The position numbers and the translations under genes were made by a program. Shown here one piece after another: positions 1 to 6,752 of a stretch of 8,564 nt of DNA. Below the pieces are notes generated by a model, which was not told the origin of the DNA, searched no databases, and worked only from the letters and a program-made list of their open reading frames with translations. This DNA is from Candidatus Sediminicultor sextus. GTDB taxonomy: Bacteria > Atribacterota > Phoenicimicrobiia > Phoenicimicrobiales > Phoenicimicrobiaceae. The DNA is taken from NCBI GenBank assembly GCA_014894735.1, contig JADBKX010000052.1:1700-10263 (forward strand). Reading direction: 5' to 3'. The first letter of the stretch is position 1. Every line of letters begins with the position of its first letter.

Positions 1-7
1 AATTGTT

Positions 8-1117
8 TTACCACTTTACCTTATGCAATTCCACATTTAGCAATATCCCTATCGCCATCAAGTTAGATATCATAAAGCTTCCCCCATAACTTAAAAAAGG
101 CAGGGGTAATCCGGTGGCTGGCAACATCCCCATAGCCATTCCAATATTCACTACGATATGAAAAAATAAAAACGACACGGCACCAGTAGCAAGTAAACTT
201 CCCAATAAATCTCTGGCCTCTAAAGCAATCTTTATTCCCCGCCATAAAACAATGGCATATAATCCTAATAATAAGATAGTTCCGACAAAACCTAACTCTT
301 CTCCTACTACAGAAAATATAAAATCAGTGTGTTGGGCAGGTAGAAAATTTAACTGACTTTGTAAACCGCGAAAGATTCCATTCCCTAAAAAACCTCCTGA
401 ACCAATGGCAATCCTCGACTGGATAACATTATAGCCGCCCCCCAAAGGATCCAGGTTAGGATTTAAAAATAAAATTAATCTATTTTTCTGATAATCTTTT
501 AGAAAAATCCACAAAACTGGAACAGAAGATATACCTGCAAAAAAAGTGAAAACTAAAAATTTTATCTTAATACCTGCCACAAACAACATGATAATAAGAA
601 TAGCTAAATATACTAACGAAGTTCCCAAATCCGGCTGCACAAATACCAATAACATTAACAACCCAGTGTAAATGAAAGGAAGTAAATAATAGAGAAAATT
701 ATCAAATTTTAGTTTATTTTTAGATAAAAAATCCGCTAAAAACATTATTAAGGCGATTTTAGCAAACTCCGAGGGCTGAAAATCAAAAGGTCCTATAGCC
801 AGCCAGCGCCTTGCTCCATAAGTTGATCGACCAGAAATTATAACCATCATCAATAAAACAATAGCCCCAAAATATATCACTTTAGAATATCTTTCCAAGT
901 TATGGTAATCGATAAACATTATTATAGTTAAAAATATGAATCCTGACAATACCCATAATGATTGCCTCTTTACGAAAAAATAGGGGTCGCTTCCCGTTGT
1001 AACCGCCAAACGTGTTGAACTGAATAATACTAAAAGTCCATAAAAACAGAGAAACACTACTGCAAAAAGAAGAGCAAAATCTATATTTTCAGTTAATCTA
1101 TCTAATTTTTCTTTCAA
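8..1117 (-). CDS. rodA: RodA, SEDS-family peptidoglycan glycosyltransferase of the elongasome
   Basis: This integral membrane polymerase assembles lipid II into glycan strands for side-wall growth together with PBP2. At 369 aa with about ten hydrophobic segments it matches RodA, without the longer tails common in FtsW. Family motifs visible are SGRSTYGARRWLAIGPFDFQPSEFAK (95-120), the QPDLGTS segment (161-167), GNGIFRGLQSQLNFLPAQHTDFIFSVVGEELGF (245-277) with D265 at the position of the essential SEDS aspartate, and GLPLPFLSYGGS (336-347). The loop spacing QSRIAIGSGGFLGNG (233-247) is RodA-like. The start is TTG, decided by GGAGGA 6 nt upstream and a stop codon just before. It lies 80 bp after the PBP2 gene with hairpin copy 1 between. 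Only 7 bases follow its stop in the window, and they do not begin another hairpin copy. Confidence 0.94.
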   Translation of the reverse strand: MKEKLDRLTENIDFALLFAVVFLCFYGLLVLFSSTRLAVTTGSDPYFFVKRQSLWVLSGFIFLTIIMFIDYHNLERYSKVIYFGAIVLLMMVIISGRSTYGARRWLAIGPFDFQPSEFAKIALIMFLADFLSKNKLKFDNFLYYLLPFIYTGLLMLLVFVQPDLGTSLVYLAILIIMLFVAGIKIKFLVFTFFAGISSVPVLWIFLKDYQKNRLILFLNPNLDPLGGGYNVIQSRIAIGSGGFLGNGIFRGLQSQLNFLPAQHTDFIFSVVGEELGFVGTILLLGLYAIVLWRGIKIALEARDLLGSLLATGAVSFLFFHIVVNIGMAMGMLPATGLPLPFLSYGGSFMISNLMAIGILLNVELHKVKW

Positions 1118-1123
1118 ATTCTA

Positions 1124-1129
1124 TCCTCC
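1124..1129 (-). promoter_or_regulatory. Shine-Dalgarno GGAGGA fixing the TTG start of rodA
   Basis: GGAGGA on the minus strand is 6 nt upstream of TTG (1117-1115). An in-frame TAG (1123-1121) lies just before it, so no earlier start is possible. The near-consensus ribosome binding site supports TTG as the true initiator. Confidence 0.8.
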
Positions 1130-1157
1130 AAATCAGCTCCTGATACTAAAGTTTCCC

Positions 1158-1198
1158 AAAAGTTAACCAAAGGTGCCAGGCACCTTTGGTTAACTTTT
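1158..1198 (-). repeat. Hairpin repeat copy 1 (PBP2-rodA junction)
   Basis: This is a perfect inverted repeat with arms 1158-1177 (AAAAGTTAACCAAAGGTGCC) and 1179-1198 around A1178. In the sense direction it begins at the last base of the PBP2 stop codon and ends 40 nt before the rodA TTG. In sense RNA the stem is preceded by an A-run and followed by UUUU then GGG, so it resembles a terminator with a poor U-tract. The core GGTGCCAGGCACC with flanking GTTAAC is palindromic and equally foldable on either strand. Confidence 0.92.
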
Positions 1199-2961
1199 TA
1201 ATTTTTAATATTAAAATATTTTTCCAGCATAGCTCGGGCTATGGGAGCGGCTGCTACTCCCCCTTCTCCTCCATTTTCTATAAAAACGGTAATACAAACT
1301 TCCGGATTCTCATAAGGGGCGAACCCGATAAACCAAGCGTGGGTCTCCCCCTGAGGATTTTGAGCTGTCCCGGTCTTCCCGGCTACTGCTAATTCTTGAA
1401 TATTTGCTCTCCAACCCGTTCCTTTTAATATGGTCTGTCTTAATCCCTCTTTAATAATTTTAAATGTATCTGAAGAAAAGTTTACTTTTTTATGAATTTC
1501 CGGTTTAATTTCTTCTACTGTGTTTCCGTCGGCAGAAATTATCTTTTTTACTAAATGCAACTTGTAAACTTCTCCTTCTGCAGCGATAGTAGTAATAAGA
1601 CTATGCACCAGTAAAGGGGTTAACAAAAGATATCCCTGACCGATAGAAAGATTTATAGTATCACCGGGGAACCAAATCTCTTTAATTTTTCTCTCCTTCC
1701 ATTGAGCAGAAGGAATTGTCCCTATAGCTTCTTCGGGCAGATCAATACCTGTTTTTTCTCCCAATCCATATTTCTGCATATATTTATTAAATCTTTCAAT
1801 CCCCAGGTCTTTTCCTAAAGTATAAAAATAGATATTACAGGAATGAGTTATTGCATCTACAATACTTAAACTTCCGTGTCCGGTCTCCTTCGAGCAATTG
1901 AAGACCCGGCCAGCTAATTCAAAAGTACCCGAGCAATAAATCTTTCTTTTTATATCAGTAACTCCTTCTTCCAGAGCAGCTGCCGCTGTAACCACTTTAA
2001 ATATCGAACCAGGAGAATAAAGACCCTGAACACTTCGGTTAGTCAAAGGGTAATCGGTATCAAAAGAAAGCTTTTGCCAATCAGAACTGGAAATTCCATT
2101 AGCAAATAAGTTGGGGTTAAAAGAAGGTCTATTAACCAGAGCTAATATTTCCCCACTGTTAGGATCACTTACCACAATAGAACCTTTTTTATCAAAGAGT
2201 AAATTTTCTCCGCAAAGCTGTAAATCTCTATCGATAGTTAATACCAAATCTTTGCCCGGAACCGGTTTCTGATACAATAAAGTAGCTATCTCCTGACCCA
2301 AGGCATCTACTTCGACTTCCTTCCCTCCTTTTTCTCCTCTCAAAATATCATCATAATACTTCTCCAGCCCAGCCTTTCCTATGATGTCTCCTCCCTGATA
2401 TTTTGGATTGCCAAATTGCAGCAACTCTTCTTTATCTATTTCTCCCACATAACCTAAGCTATGAGCTGCAAAATCATGGTAAAGATAATCTCTCCGAGGT
2501 TTAACCTCTAATACCACTCCCTTTAATTCATCTTTTCTCTCCTCGATCTCCACTGTCTTATTTGTGCTACAATCATCTAGAATTTTTACCGGTTTAAAAG
2601 GATTTTCCCGGTAATTTTTTACTATCTGCGAAATTTCTTCCGGAGAAATACCTATAATTTTACTTAGTCTTTCACTCAGTTTTTCTAAATCATCAACCTC
2701 TGCTGGAATTATAGAAACTACTACTGCCGGACGATTAGTAACCAATAATTCTTCCTGGCGATCATAAATCCTGCCCCGAGGGGCATCTTCTACCAGGGTA
2801 CGGATGCAATTCCCTACCGCCCTTTCCTTAAATTCCTCTCCTTTAATCATCTGCAAATACCATAAACTGATAACTAATATTAGAAAACAGATGACCATAA
2901 ATATCAATAACCGATTTAGCCGTTGTTTCACATCTTCTGGAACTGTAGAAGATTCCCTCAT
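1198..2961 (-). CDS. mrdA: Penicillin-binding protein 2 (class B transpeptidase of the elongasome)
   Basis: This peptidoglycan D,D-transpeptidase cross-links lateral-wall glycan made by RodA. It is 587 aa, normal for PBP2. A short cytoplasmic N-terminus is followed by one membrane anchor (about 18-38), the dimerisation/pedestal domain beginning with PRGRIYDR (61-68) and containing HSLGYVGEI (167-175) and GKAGLEKYYDDILRGEKG (195-212), then the transpeptidase domain. Catalytic motifs are SIFK (S319/K322), SCN (374-376) and KTGT (529-532). The PGDTINLSIGQGYLLLTPL block (432-450) is typical of PBP2. C343, C356, H362 and C375 occupy the segment where some PBP2 proteins bind zinc. The ATG has GAGGAG 5 nt upstream. 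It is flanked on both sides by copies of the hairpin repeat, and its TAA shares its last base with copy 1. The neighbours mreD and rodA confirm PBP2 (MrdA) rather than division-specific PBP3. Confidence 0.95.
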   Translation of the reverse strand: MRESSTVPEDVKQRLNRLLIFMVICFLILVISLWYLQMIKGEEFKERAVGNCIRTLVEDAPRGRIYDRQEELLVTNRPAVVVSIIPAEVDDLEKLSERLSKIIGISPEEISQIVKNYRENPFKPVKILDDCSTNKTVEIEERKDELKGVVLEVKPRRDYLYHDFAAHSLGYVGEIDKEELLQFGNPKYQGGDIIGKAGLEKYYDDILRGEKGGKEVEVDALGQEIATLLYQKPVPGKDLVLTIDRDLQLCGENLLFDKKGSIVVSDPNSGEILALVNRPSFNPNLFANGISSSDWQKLSFDTDYPLTNRSVQGLYSPGSIFKVVTAAAALEEGVTDIKRKIYCSGTFELAGRVFNCSKETGHGSLSIVDAITHSCNIYFYTLGKDLGIERFNKYMQKYGLGEKTGIDLPEEAIGTIPSAQWKERKIKEIWFPGDTINLSIGQGYLLLTPLLVHSLITTIAAEGEVYKLHLVKKIISADGNTVEEIKPEIHKKVNFSSDTFKIIKEGLRQTILKGTGWRANIQELAVAGKTGTAQNPQGETHAWFIGFAPYENPEVCITVFIENGGEGGVAAAPIARAMLEKYFNIKN

Positions 2962-2984
2962 AATTGCTCCTCAATTTTAATGGC

Positions 2985-3025
2985 AAAAGTTAACCAAAAG
3001 TGCCAGGCACCTTTGGTTAACTTTT
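2985..3025 (-). repeat. Hairpin repeat copy 2 (mreD-PBP2 junction)
   Basis: This has the same 41-bp layout as the other copies: arms 2985-3004 and 3006-3025 around A3005. One base differs, A at 2999 instead of G, opposite C3011. In the minus-strand (sense) transcript this makes a G-U wobble and keeps the 20-bp stem; in a plus-strand transcript it would be an A-C mismatch. It lies 6 nt after the mreD stop and 23 nt before the PBP2 ATG, with the PBP2 Shine-Dalgarno GAGGAG (2972-2967) outside the stem. Confidence 0.9.
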
Positions 3026-3031
3026 TTATTT

Positions 3032-3520
3032 TTATTCTTTAATCATCTGGAAAAGTTTATTTATTGCTAAAAAAATAAAAGGTGATAGCAGGCTGCTATA
3101 TAAAGCCTCAGGAAGGGCTATCTGTTTTAAGCTCCAGGCCAGGTTATATTCAATTCCAAAAGCGCGTAATAGCAAAAATACTAAAATACTCTGTATAAAT
3201 GACGCAATAAAAGTTATTACCGGAATAATAAATAATATATGTTCATGAAATATTTTTTCTTTTAAAATTCCACAGGTAAAACCTATCACCGTCTTTGCCA
3301 AAGCATTTATTCCCAAGAGGCCGGTAGAAAAGATATCCTGCAAAAGGCCGGAAGCAAATCCGGAGATAGTCCCTTCTTTTTCTCCCTTCCGCAAGGAAAA
3401 AACTACTACCACCACCATTATCAAATCAGGTTTCAATCCCAAAATGGTAACCGAATTAATAAGGGTAAGTTGAATGACTAAGGCAACTACAATTATTGCA
3501 CCTTTAAGCAAAATTTTCAT
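3032..3520 (-). CDS. mreD: Rod shape-determining protein MreD
   Basis: This small polytopic inner-membrane protein of the elongasome is thought to link MreC and the RodA-PBP2 synthase to MreB. At 162 aa it has the usual family length, with about five or six hydrophobic segments. The family-typical central block is clear: KPDLIMVVVV (30-39), then the short basic loop SLRKGEKEG (42-50), and GFASGLLQDIFSTGLLG (54-70) with conserved glycines and D62. The ATG is supported by AGGAGA 6 nt upstream. It is followed after 70 bp by the PBP2 gene, with hairpin repeat copy 2 starting 6 nt past its stop. MreD diverges quickly; the call rests on length, topology, the G..G-L-x-D block and its place before PBP2 and rodA. 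mreB and mreC are not present immediately upstream, which is unusual. Confidence 0.85.
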   Translation of the reverse strand: MKILLKGAIIVVALVIQLTLINSVTILGLKPDLIMVVVVVFSLRKGEKEGTISGFASGLLQDIFSTGLLGINALAKTVIGFTCGILKEKIFHEHILFIIPVITFIASFIQSILVFLLLRAFGIEYNLAWSLKQIALPEALYSSLLSPFIFLAINKLFQMIKE

Positions 3521-3818
3521 CAGCTATCTCCTTATTTAATTGATTAATTAGAAAAACGGATATTGATATAAAATAAAGGGTGATACTTGTCTAAGATCTA
3601 TTGAGGGGAATTTAACTATCTTAACATTTAGGGCTTTAGAAATAAGCAAATAGAACGATCGGTAATATTATAATTCTATTATCTATAGCCATTAAGAGCC
3701 ATTAAGATAATACATTAATACTAAGATACTAAATGAATTACTATCCTATACTTCTATTATTTTTGGGTTATCTCAATTAATTATCATTTACTTATTAAGT
3801 ATTATCTATTATCGATTA
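3521..3818. other. AT-rich intergenic gap between the GT26 gene and mreD
   Basis: This 298-bp stretch has no credible gene on either strand and is too short to hold mreC, which would usually precede mreD. It contains a tandem 10-bp duplication (AGCCATTAAG at 3687-3696 and 3697-3706), scattered TAATA/GATAATA-like words, a possible minus-strand promoter at 3565-3593 and the mreD Shine-Dalgarno AGGAGA (3532-3527). No terminator hairpin was recognised after the GT26 stop. Confidence 0.6.
3565..3593 (-). promoter_or_regulatory. Possible sigma70-type promoter for mreD-PBP2-rodA
   Basis: On the minus strand, TAGACA (3593-3588; 5 of 6 matches to TTGACA) and TATATC (3570-3565; 4 of 6 to TATAAT) are separated by 17 bp. 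Transcription would start near 3558, about 38 nt before the mreD ATG. AT-rich DNA yields such matches by chance, so this is only a candidate. Its position, ahead of the elongasome genes in the largest gap, supports it. Confidence 0.35.
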
Positions 3819-5504
3819 TTATTCTACTTCTTTTAGAGAATAAACTATTTTGCCTACAATTACCAACCAGATAAAGTAAAAAAGGGTTAAAACTCGGAAA
3901 GCCCTGTTTGGCTGCTTAATCGATCTATAAATCCATTCCATTCCGTGTCTTTGCATCCATAATGGTGCTCGCGGTATCCTGCCGGAAAGGACGTCGAAGC
4001 TTCCACCTACCCCTATACATACTGGTACATCTAATTTCTCTAAATTTTTATTAATCCACTTTTCTTGTTTGGGCACACCCATACCCACCAGCAATATATC
4101 CGGTTTATTTTCTTTTATCTCGTTAATAATCTCTTCTTCTTTTTTATTCCTAACGCTATTACCATTTTTAACATCTTCACAATTTTGAGAATCTTCACAA
4201 TTAAAATAACCATGATGGGTTCCAGCTATTTTTATTCCCGGATATTTCTTGGTTAAATTTAAGGCAGTCTCACTAGCCACCCCAGGATAAGAGCCTAATA
4301 AATATAAAGAATACCCCTTCTTGACAGCTAATCGGCATATGTTATGTATTATGTCTATACCGGTTACTCTTTCAGGTAAAGGATAATTTAGAGTTGTGGC
4401 AGCCCATAAAATACCTGCCCCATCAGGGGTAACCAAAGCTGCAGATTTTAATATGGCGTGATACTCAGGATCTTTTCTTGCTCGCAATACAGCCAAAGTA
4501 TCCGGAGTAACAATCTGATGAGGTTTTTTAGATATAATAAATTCCTCTATTTTTTGAATAGTTTTTTGATTATCCACCTGGTCAATTCCCACTTGAAAGA
4601 GTTTTATACGGCTAGTTAGAATGTCTCTTCCGATAATCAATTCCTCTGACCGAACCTTATTCTTCAGTAATTCAAAAACTACCCAGCCAAAAGCAGTCAG
4701 GGTTAATAGTAAATAGAAATTCTGGTATATAGAAATAATAAAAGCTGATAAACTTAAATAGAGAGAGACCCTGATAATAGTTAAATGCGCTCCTTGAGCC
4801 GAAAATCCATAAGATTGGAGTTTCTGGCATAACTTGCTTCCGCTTCCGCTCCCGCTCTCTGAAAATAATGGTAATTTTCCTATACCCGGGATTGAGCTTT
4901 CCTGACGGGCATAATTAGCTACAATAGAATAAGAGCTGTCTATAATCGGTACGCCTAAAATTAAAAGTGGAATCAATAAAGTTAAAGCTGCTGTACTCTT
5001 GGATACACCCACGATAGCAATCACTGCTAATATAAATCCAAAAGACATATAATAGGAAGAAAATTTACCCCGGGGGACATATTTAATAAAAATAAATGAA
5101 GTCGCCGCCATAATCAAAGATAGTGATTCTGCTAAAATTAATCCCTGTCTCTGGACAAGAGAGACCACTAAAAAAGTGAGGGAAGCGATAAAGACAATAT
5201 AGGGAGTGATGTCTCCCAGTTCATCTGCCTGACCGATAGAGTTAGTAATGCTTATCAGCCAGATTATGGTTAGGGGGATAGATAAATAGCTAAGATAAAG
5301 ATACCCTCCCGATGAGGAGGAAGGAGCTCGCAAAAATTCTATTTTAACTCCAGAATAAATTATAATCAAAGAAATTAAAACTTGAAATATTAATTTAACC
5401 CCTGTGGGAATCTTTCTCTTTCTGTCTACCTTCCCCAAGATGACCATCAGCACACTACATATAACGATACCTGCAATTTTAAAGACTATTCCGGTTTCAA
5501 ACAT
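3819..5504 (-). CDS. Degenerate WecA-like membrane domain fused to a WecG/TagA/CpsF (GT26) glycosyltransferase
   Basis: This is a 561-aa fusion. Residues ~300-535 form a complete GT26 domain, which adds the second sugar (ManNAc in TagA, ManNAcA in WecG) to a lipid-linked GlcNAc. Visible are TPD (333-335), the catalytic-Asp motif VTPDGAG (358-364, D361), ERVTGID (378-384), LLGSYPG (402-408), VGMGVPKQEKW (473-483), and the C-terminal basic segment PRAPLWMQRHGMEWIYR (511-527). A final hydrophobic stretch spans 537-556. Stand-alone GT26 proteins are about 240-250 aa. The extra ~285 N-terminal residues hold about nine membrane segments and align by eye with the intact WecA from its GVVDD motif onward. 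The motifs are decayed: DD to DR (26-27), NAINLIDGLDGL to NSIGQADELGDI (88-99), the GDSGS aspartate gone, and HLHHRLL to KLCQKLQ (224-230); only the VPIID aspartate (189) persists. Low-complexity insertions occur at 61-67, 215-223 and 436-454. The ATG has GAGGA 12 nt upstream, a loose spacing. GT26 function is likely; the role of the N-domain (anchor or substrate presentation) is inference. Confidence 0.9.
   Translation of the reverse strand: MFETGIVFKIAGIVICSVLMVILGKVDRKRKIPTGVKLIFQVLISLIIIYSGVKIEFLRAPSSSSGGYLYLSYLSIPLTIIWLISITNSIGQADELGDITPYIVFIASLTFLVVSLVQRQGLILAESLSLIMAATSFIFIKYVPRGKFSSYYMSFGFILAVIAIVGVSKSTAALTLLIPLLILGVPIIDSSYSIVANYARQESSIPGIGKLPLFSESGSGSGSKLCQKLQSYGFSAQGAHLTIIRVSLYLSLSAFIISIYQNFYLLLTLTAFGWVVFELLKNKVRSEELIIGRDILTSRIKLFQVGIDQVDNQKTIQKIEEFIISKKPHQIVTPDTLAVLRARKDPEYHAILKSAALVTPDGAGILWAATTLNYPLPERVTGIDIIHNICRLAVKKGYSLYLLGSYPGVASETALNLTKKYPGIKIAGTHHGYFNCEDSQNCEDVKNGNSVRNKKEEEIINEIKENKPDILLVGMGVPKQEKWINKNLEKLDVPVCIGVGGSFDVLSGRIPRAPLWMQRHGMEWIYRSIKQPNRAFRVLTLFYFIWLVIVGKIVYSLKEVE
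4173..4202. repeat. 12-bp direct repeat, period 18, inside the GT26 domain
   Basis: ATCTTCACAATT occurs at 4173-4184 and 4191-4202, in frame (18 bp apart), and yields the repeated NCED peptide at residues 435-444. It begins a hydrophilic insertion (about 436-454) between GYFN and the EEEIINEI helix, where most family members have only a short loop. Confidence 0.75.
4836..4862 (-). repeat. GGAAGC-type hexanucleotide microsatellite encoding (Gly-Ser)n
   Basis: A run of AGC/GGN codons encodes SESGSGSGS (residues 215-223) of the fusion protein. It is much richer in G and C than the surrounding AT-rich gene. It lies immediately before the segment that aligns with the lost HxHH motif of WecA. Simple-sequence slippage would explain both its composition and its length. 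Confidence 0.7.
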
Positions 5505-5629
5505 ATAAATTTATTTTCCTCTATTATTTTATTTATTACTTTTTTATCCTTATTTTTGACTTATCTTTCAGTTTTTGCTGTTTTTAACCTTTTTTCTGGG
5601 TAATACAATTATCATAATACAACAAAAAC

Positions 5630-5654
5630 ATCCTAAATTCCTTCTTTTTAGGAT
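5630..5654 (-). terminator. Possible weak intrinsic terminator after galE
   Basis: On the minus strand, ATCCTAAA (5654-5647) pairs with TTTAGGAT (5637-5630) around a 9-base loop, and GTTTTTGTT follows. The stem is 8 bp but only about one third GC, so termination would be partial at best. It begins 21 nt after the galE stop, in the 171-bp galE to GT26 spacer. The remainder of that spacer is AT-rich with no clear promoter. Confidence 0.4.
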
Positions 5655-5675
5655 AAATTTCTAAAATTAAAATAA

Positions 5676-6731
5676 TTAGTGAATATTCTCTTTAAACCAG
5701 CGAACTGTCTTTTCTAAACCCGCTGAAAAGTCAAACTGTGGCTGCCATCCTAAAACATCTTTAATTAAGTGGCAATCCAGAATATTCTTCCTTAAATCCC
5801 CTGCTCTGGGAGGCCCATAATGCGCCGGATGAGGGAATTTAATAATCTCCTTTAAAAGACAAAATATTTCATTTACCGAAATTCCTCTTTCGGTTCCCAG
5901 ATTGAAACCATTAAGTTCAGGTTTAGTTTTATTTTTAGTTTCGGCTTCTTTTTCTTTTTCTTTAGCTTTTTCTATTTCCCGAACAACCTCAGATAATTTT
6001 ACCATATTTTGAAGGGCAAGTAAATTAGCTTGGGCCACATCTTCTACATAAATATAATCTCTGATATATTCTCCGTCACCATTTATAGTAGGAATCTCTC
6101 CTTTTATCATCTTTTCTATAAATATAGCAATAACACCGGCTTCACCATAAGGGTCCTGTCGGGGTCCATAGACATTTCCATATCTTAGTGCTACATATGG
6201 GATATGGTAATTTTTCTGATAAAAATCAAGATAATACTCGATAGCAGCCTTACTAATTCCATAAGGCGATTGAGGCTTAAAAGGGTAATCCTCACTGATG
6301 GGGAAATGCTCTGGTTCTCCATAAATAGTCCCACCACTGGAGGCAAAAACTATTCCCTTAACCTGGTAATTAACACAGTATTGTAATAAATTCAAGGAAC
6401 CAAAGATATTGGTTTGAGCATCAAATAAAGGGTCTCTTACAGAAAAAGAAACACTAATCTGGGCGGCTTCATGGCATACATAGTCAGGTTTTTCCTTCTT
6501 AAACACTTCAGCTAACCCTTTTTGGTCGGTGATATTTAATTTATAAAATCGGGCATTTTTGTTGATATTCTTCTCTCGGCCAGAAGATAAATCATCAACT
6601 ATCACAACTTTATAATTATTTTTGATGAGTAAATCCACAATGTGTGAACCGATAAAGCCCGCCCCGCCGGTAACTAAAACGGTGGTCTTTTTATTTTCAC
6701 TTACTTGTTCCTTTCTCTTTTCTGATTTCAT
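5676..6731 (-). CDS. GalE-like NAD-dependent nucleotide-sugar epimerase/dehydratase
   Basis: This is a cytoplasmic extended short-chain dehydrogenase (NAD-dependent epimerase family), probably a UDP-hexose 4-epimerase supplying a UDP-sugar for the surrounding glycan genes. The Rossmann motif VTGGAGFIGSH is at 20-30, the acidic NAD-ribose loop VDDLSSG at 45-51, SSGGTIYG at 131-138, the catalytic YxxxK is Y157/K161 (SPYGISK), and RYGNVYGPRQ is at 183-192. The C-terminal substrate domain has GDGEYIRDYIYVEDVA (218-233) and ends in GWQPQ..F..GL. The ATG has AAAGGA 8 nt upstream. About 16 charged residues precede the Rossmann strand. Residues ~246-271 are an unusual Lys/Glu-rich insertion where homologues have a short turn before FNLGT. 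Substrate (Glc, GlcNAc or a dehydratase-type sugar) is not decidable, so no symbol is given. It follows wecA by 67 bp with a hairpin between. Confidence 0.88.
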   Translation of the reverse strand: MKSEKRKEQVSENKKTTVLVTGGAGFIGSHIVDLLIKNNYKVVIVDDLSSGREKNINKNARFYKLNITDQKGLAEVFKKEKPDYVCHEAAQISVSFSVRDPLFDAQTNIFGSLNLLQYCVNYQVKGIVFASSGGTIYGEPEHFPISEDYPFKPQSPYGISKAAIEYYLDFYQKNYHIPYVALRYGNVYGPRQDPYGEAGVIAIFIEKMIKGEIPTINGDGEYIRDYIYVEDVAQANLLALQNMVKLSEVVREIEKAKEKEKEAETKNKTKPELNGFNLGTERGISVNEIFCLLKEIIKFPHPAHYGPPRAGDLRKNILDCHLIKDVLGWQPQFDFSAGLEKTVRWFKENIH

Positions 6732-6752
6732 GTTTCTTTTCCTTTCTACTAC

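Noticed and set aside
63..245. Minus-strand 60-aa open frame within rodA
   Set aside because: It is an out-of-frame shadow of the RodA C-terminal region, whose sense frame carries conserved SEDS motifs.
1158..1198. Copy 1 as a full intrinsic terminator isolating rodA
   Set aside because: Only four U follow the stem before GGG in sense RNA, and no promoter is visible in the 40 nt between hairpin and rodA start, so complete termination would silence rodA. Partial attenuation remains possible.
1186..1392. Small plus-strand open frame over the PBP2 3' end
   Set aside because: It begins inside hairpin copy 1, is antisense to the transpeptidase domain, has no ribosome binding site and resembles no protein family I recognise. 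The other plus-strand frames (4065-4256, 6204-6386, 7427-7618, 8001-8216) were rejected for the same antisense reason.
3521..3818. Degraded mreC
   Set aside because: The gap is far shorter than mreC and I could read no MreC-like coiled-coil or beta-domain fragments in any frame.
5505..5629. Promoter for the GT26 fusion gene in the spacer after galE
   Set aside because: TATGAT occurs on the minus strand but lacks a recognisable -35 element at 16-18 bp. The match is expected by chance in such AT-rich DNA.
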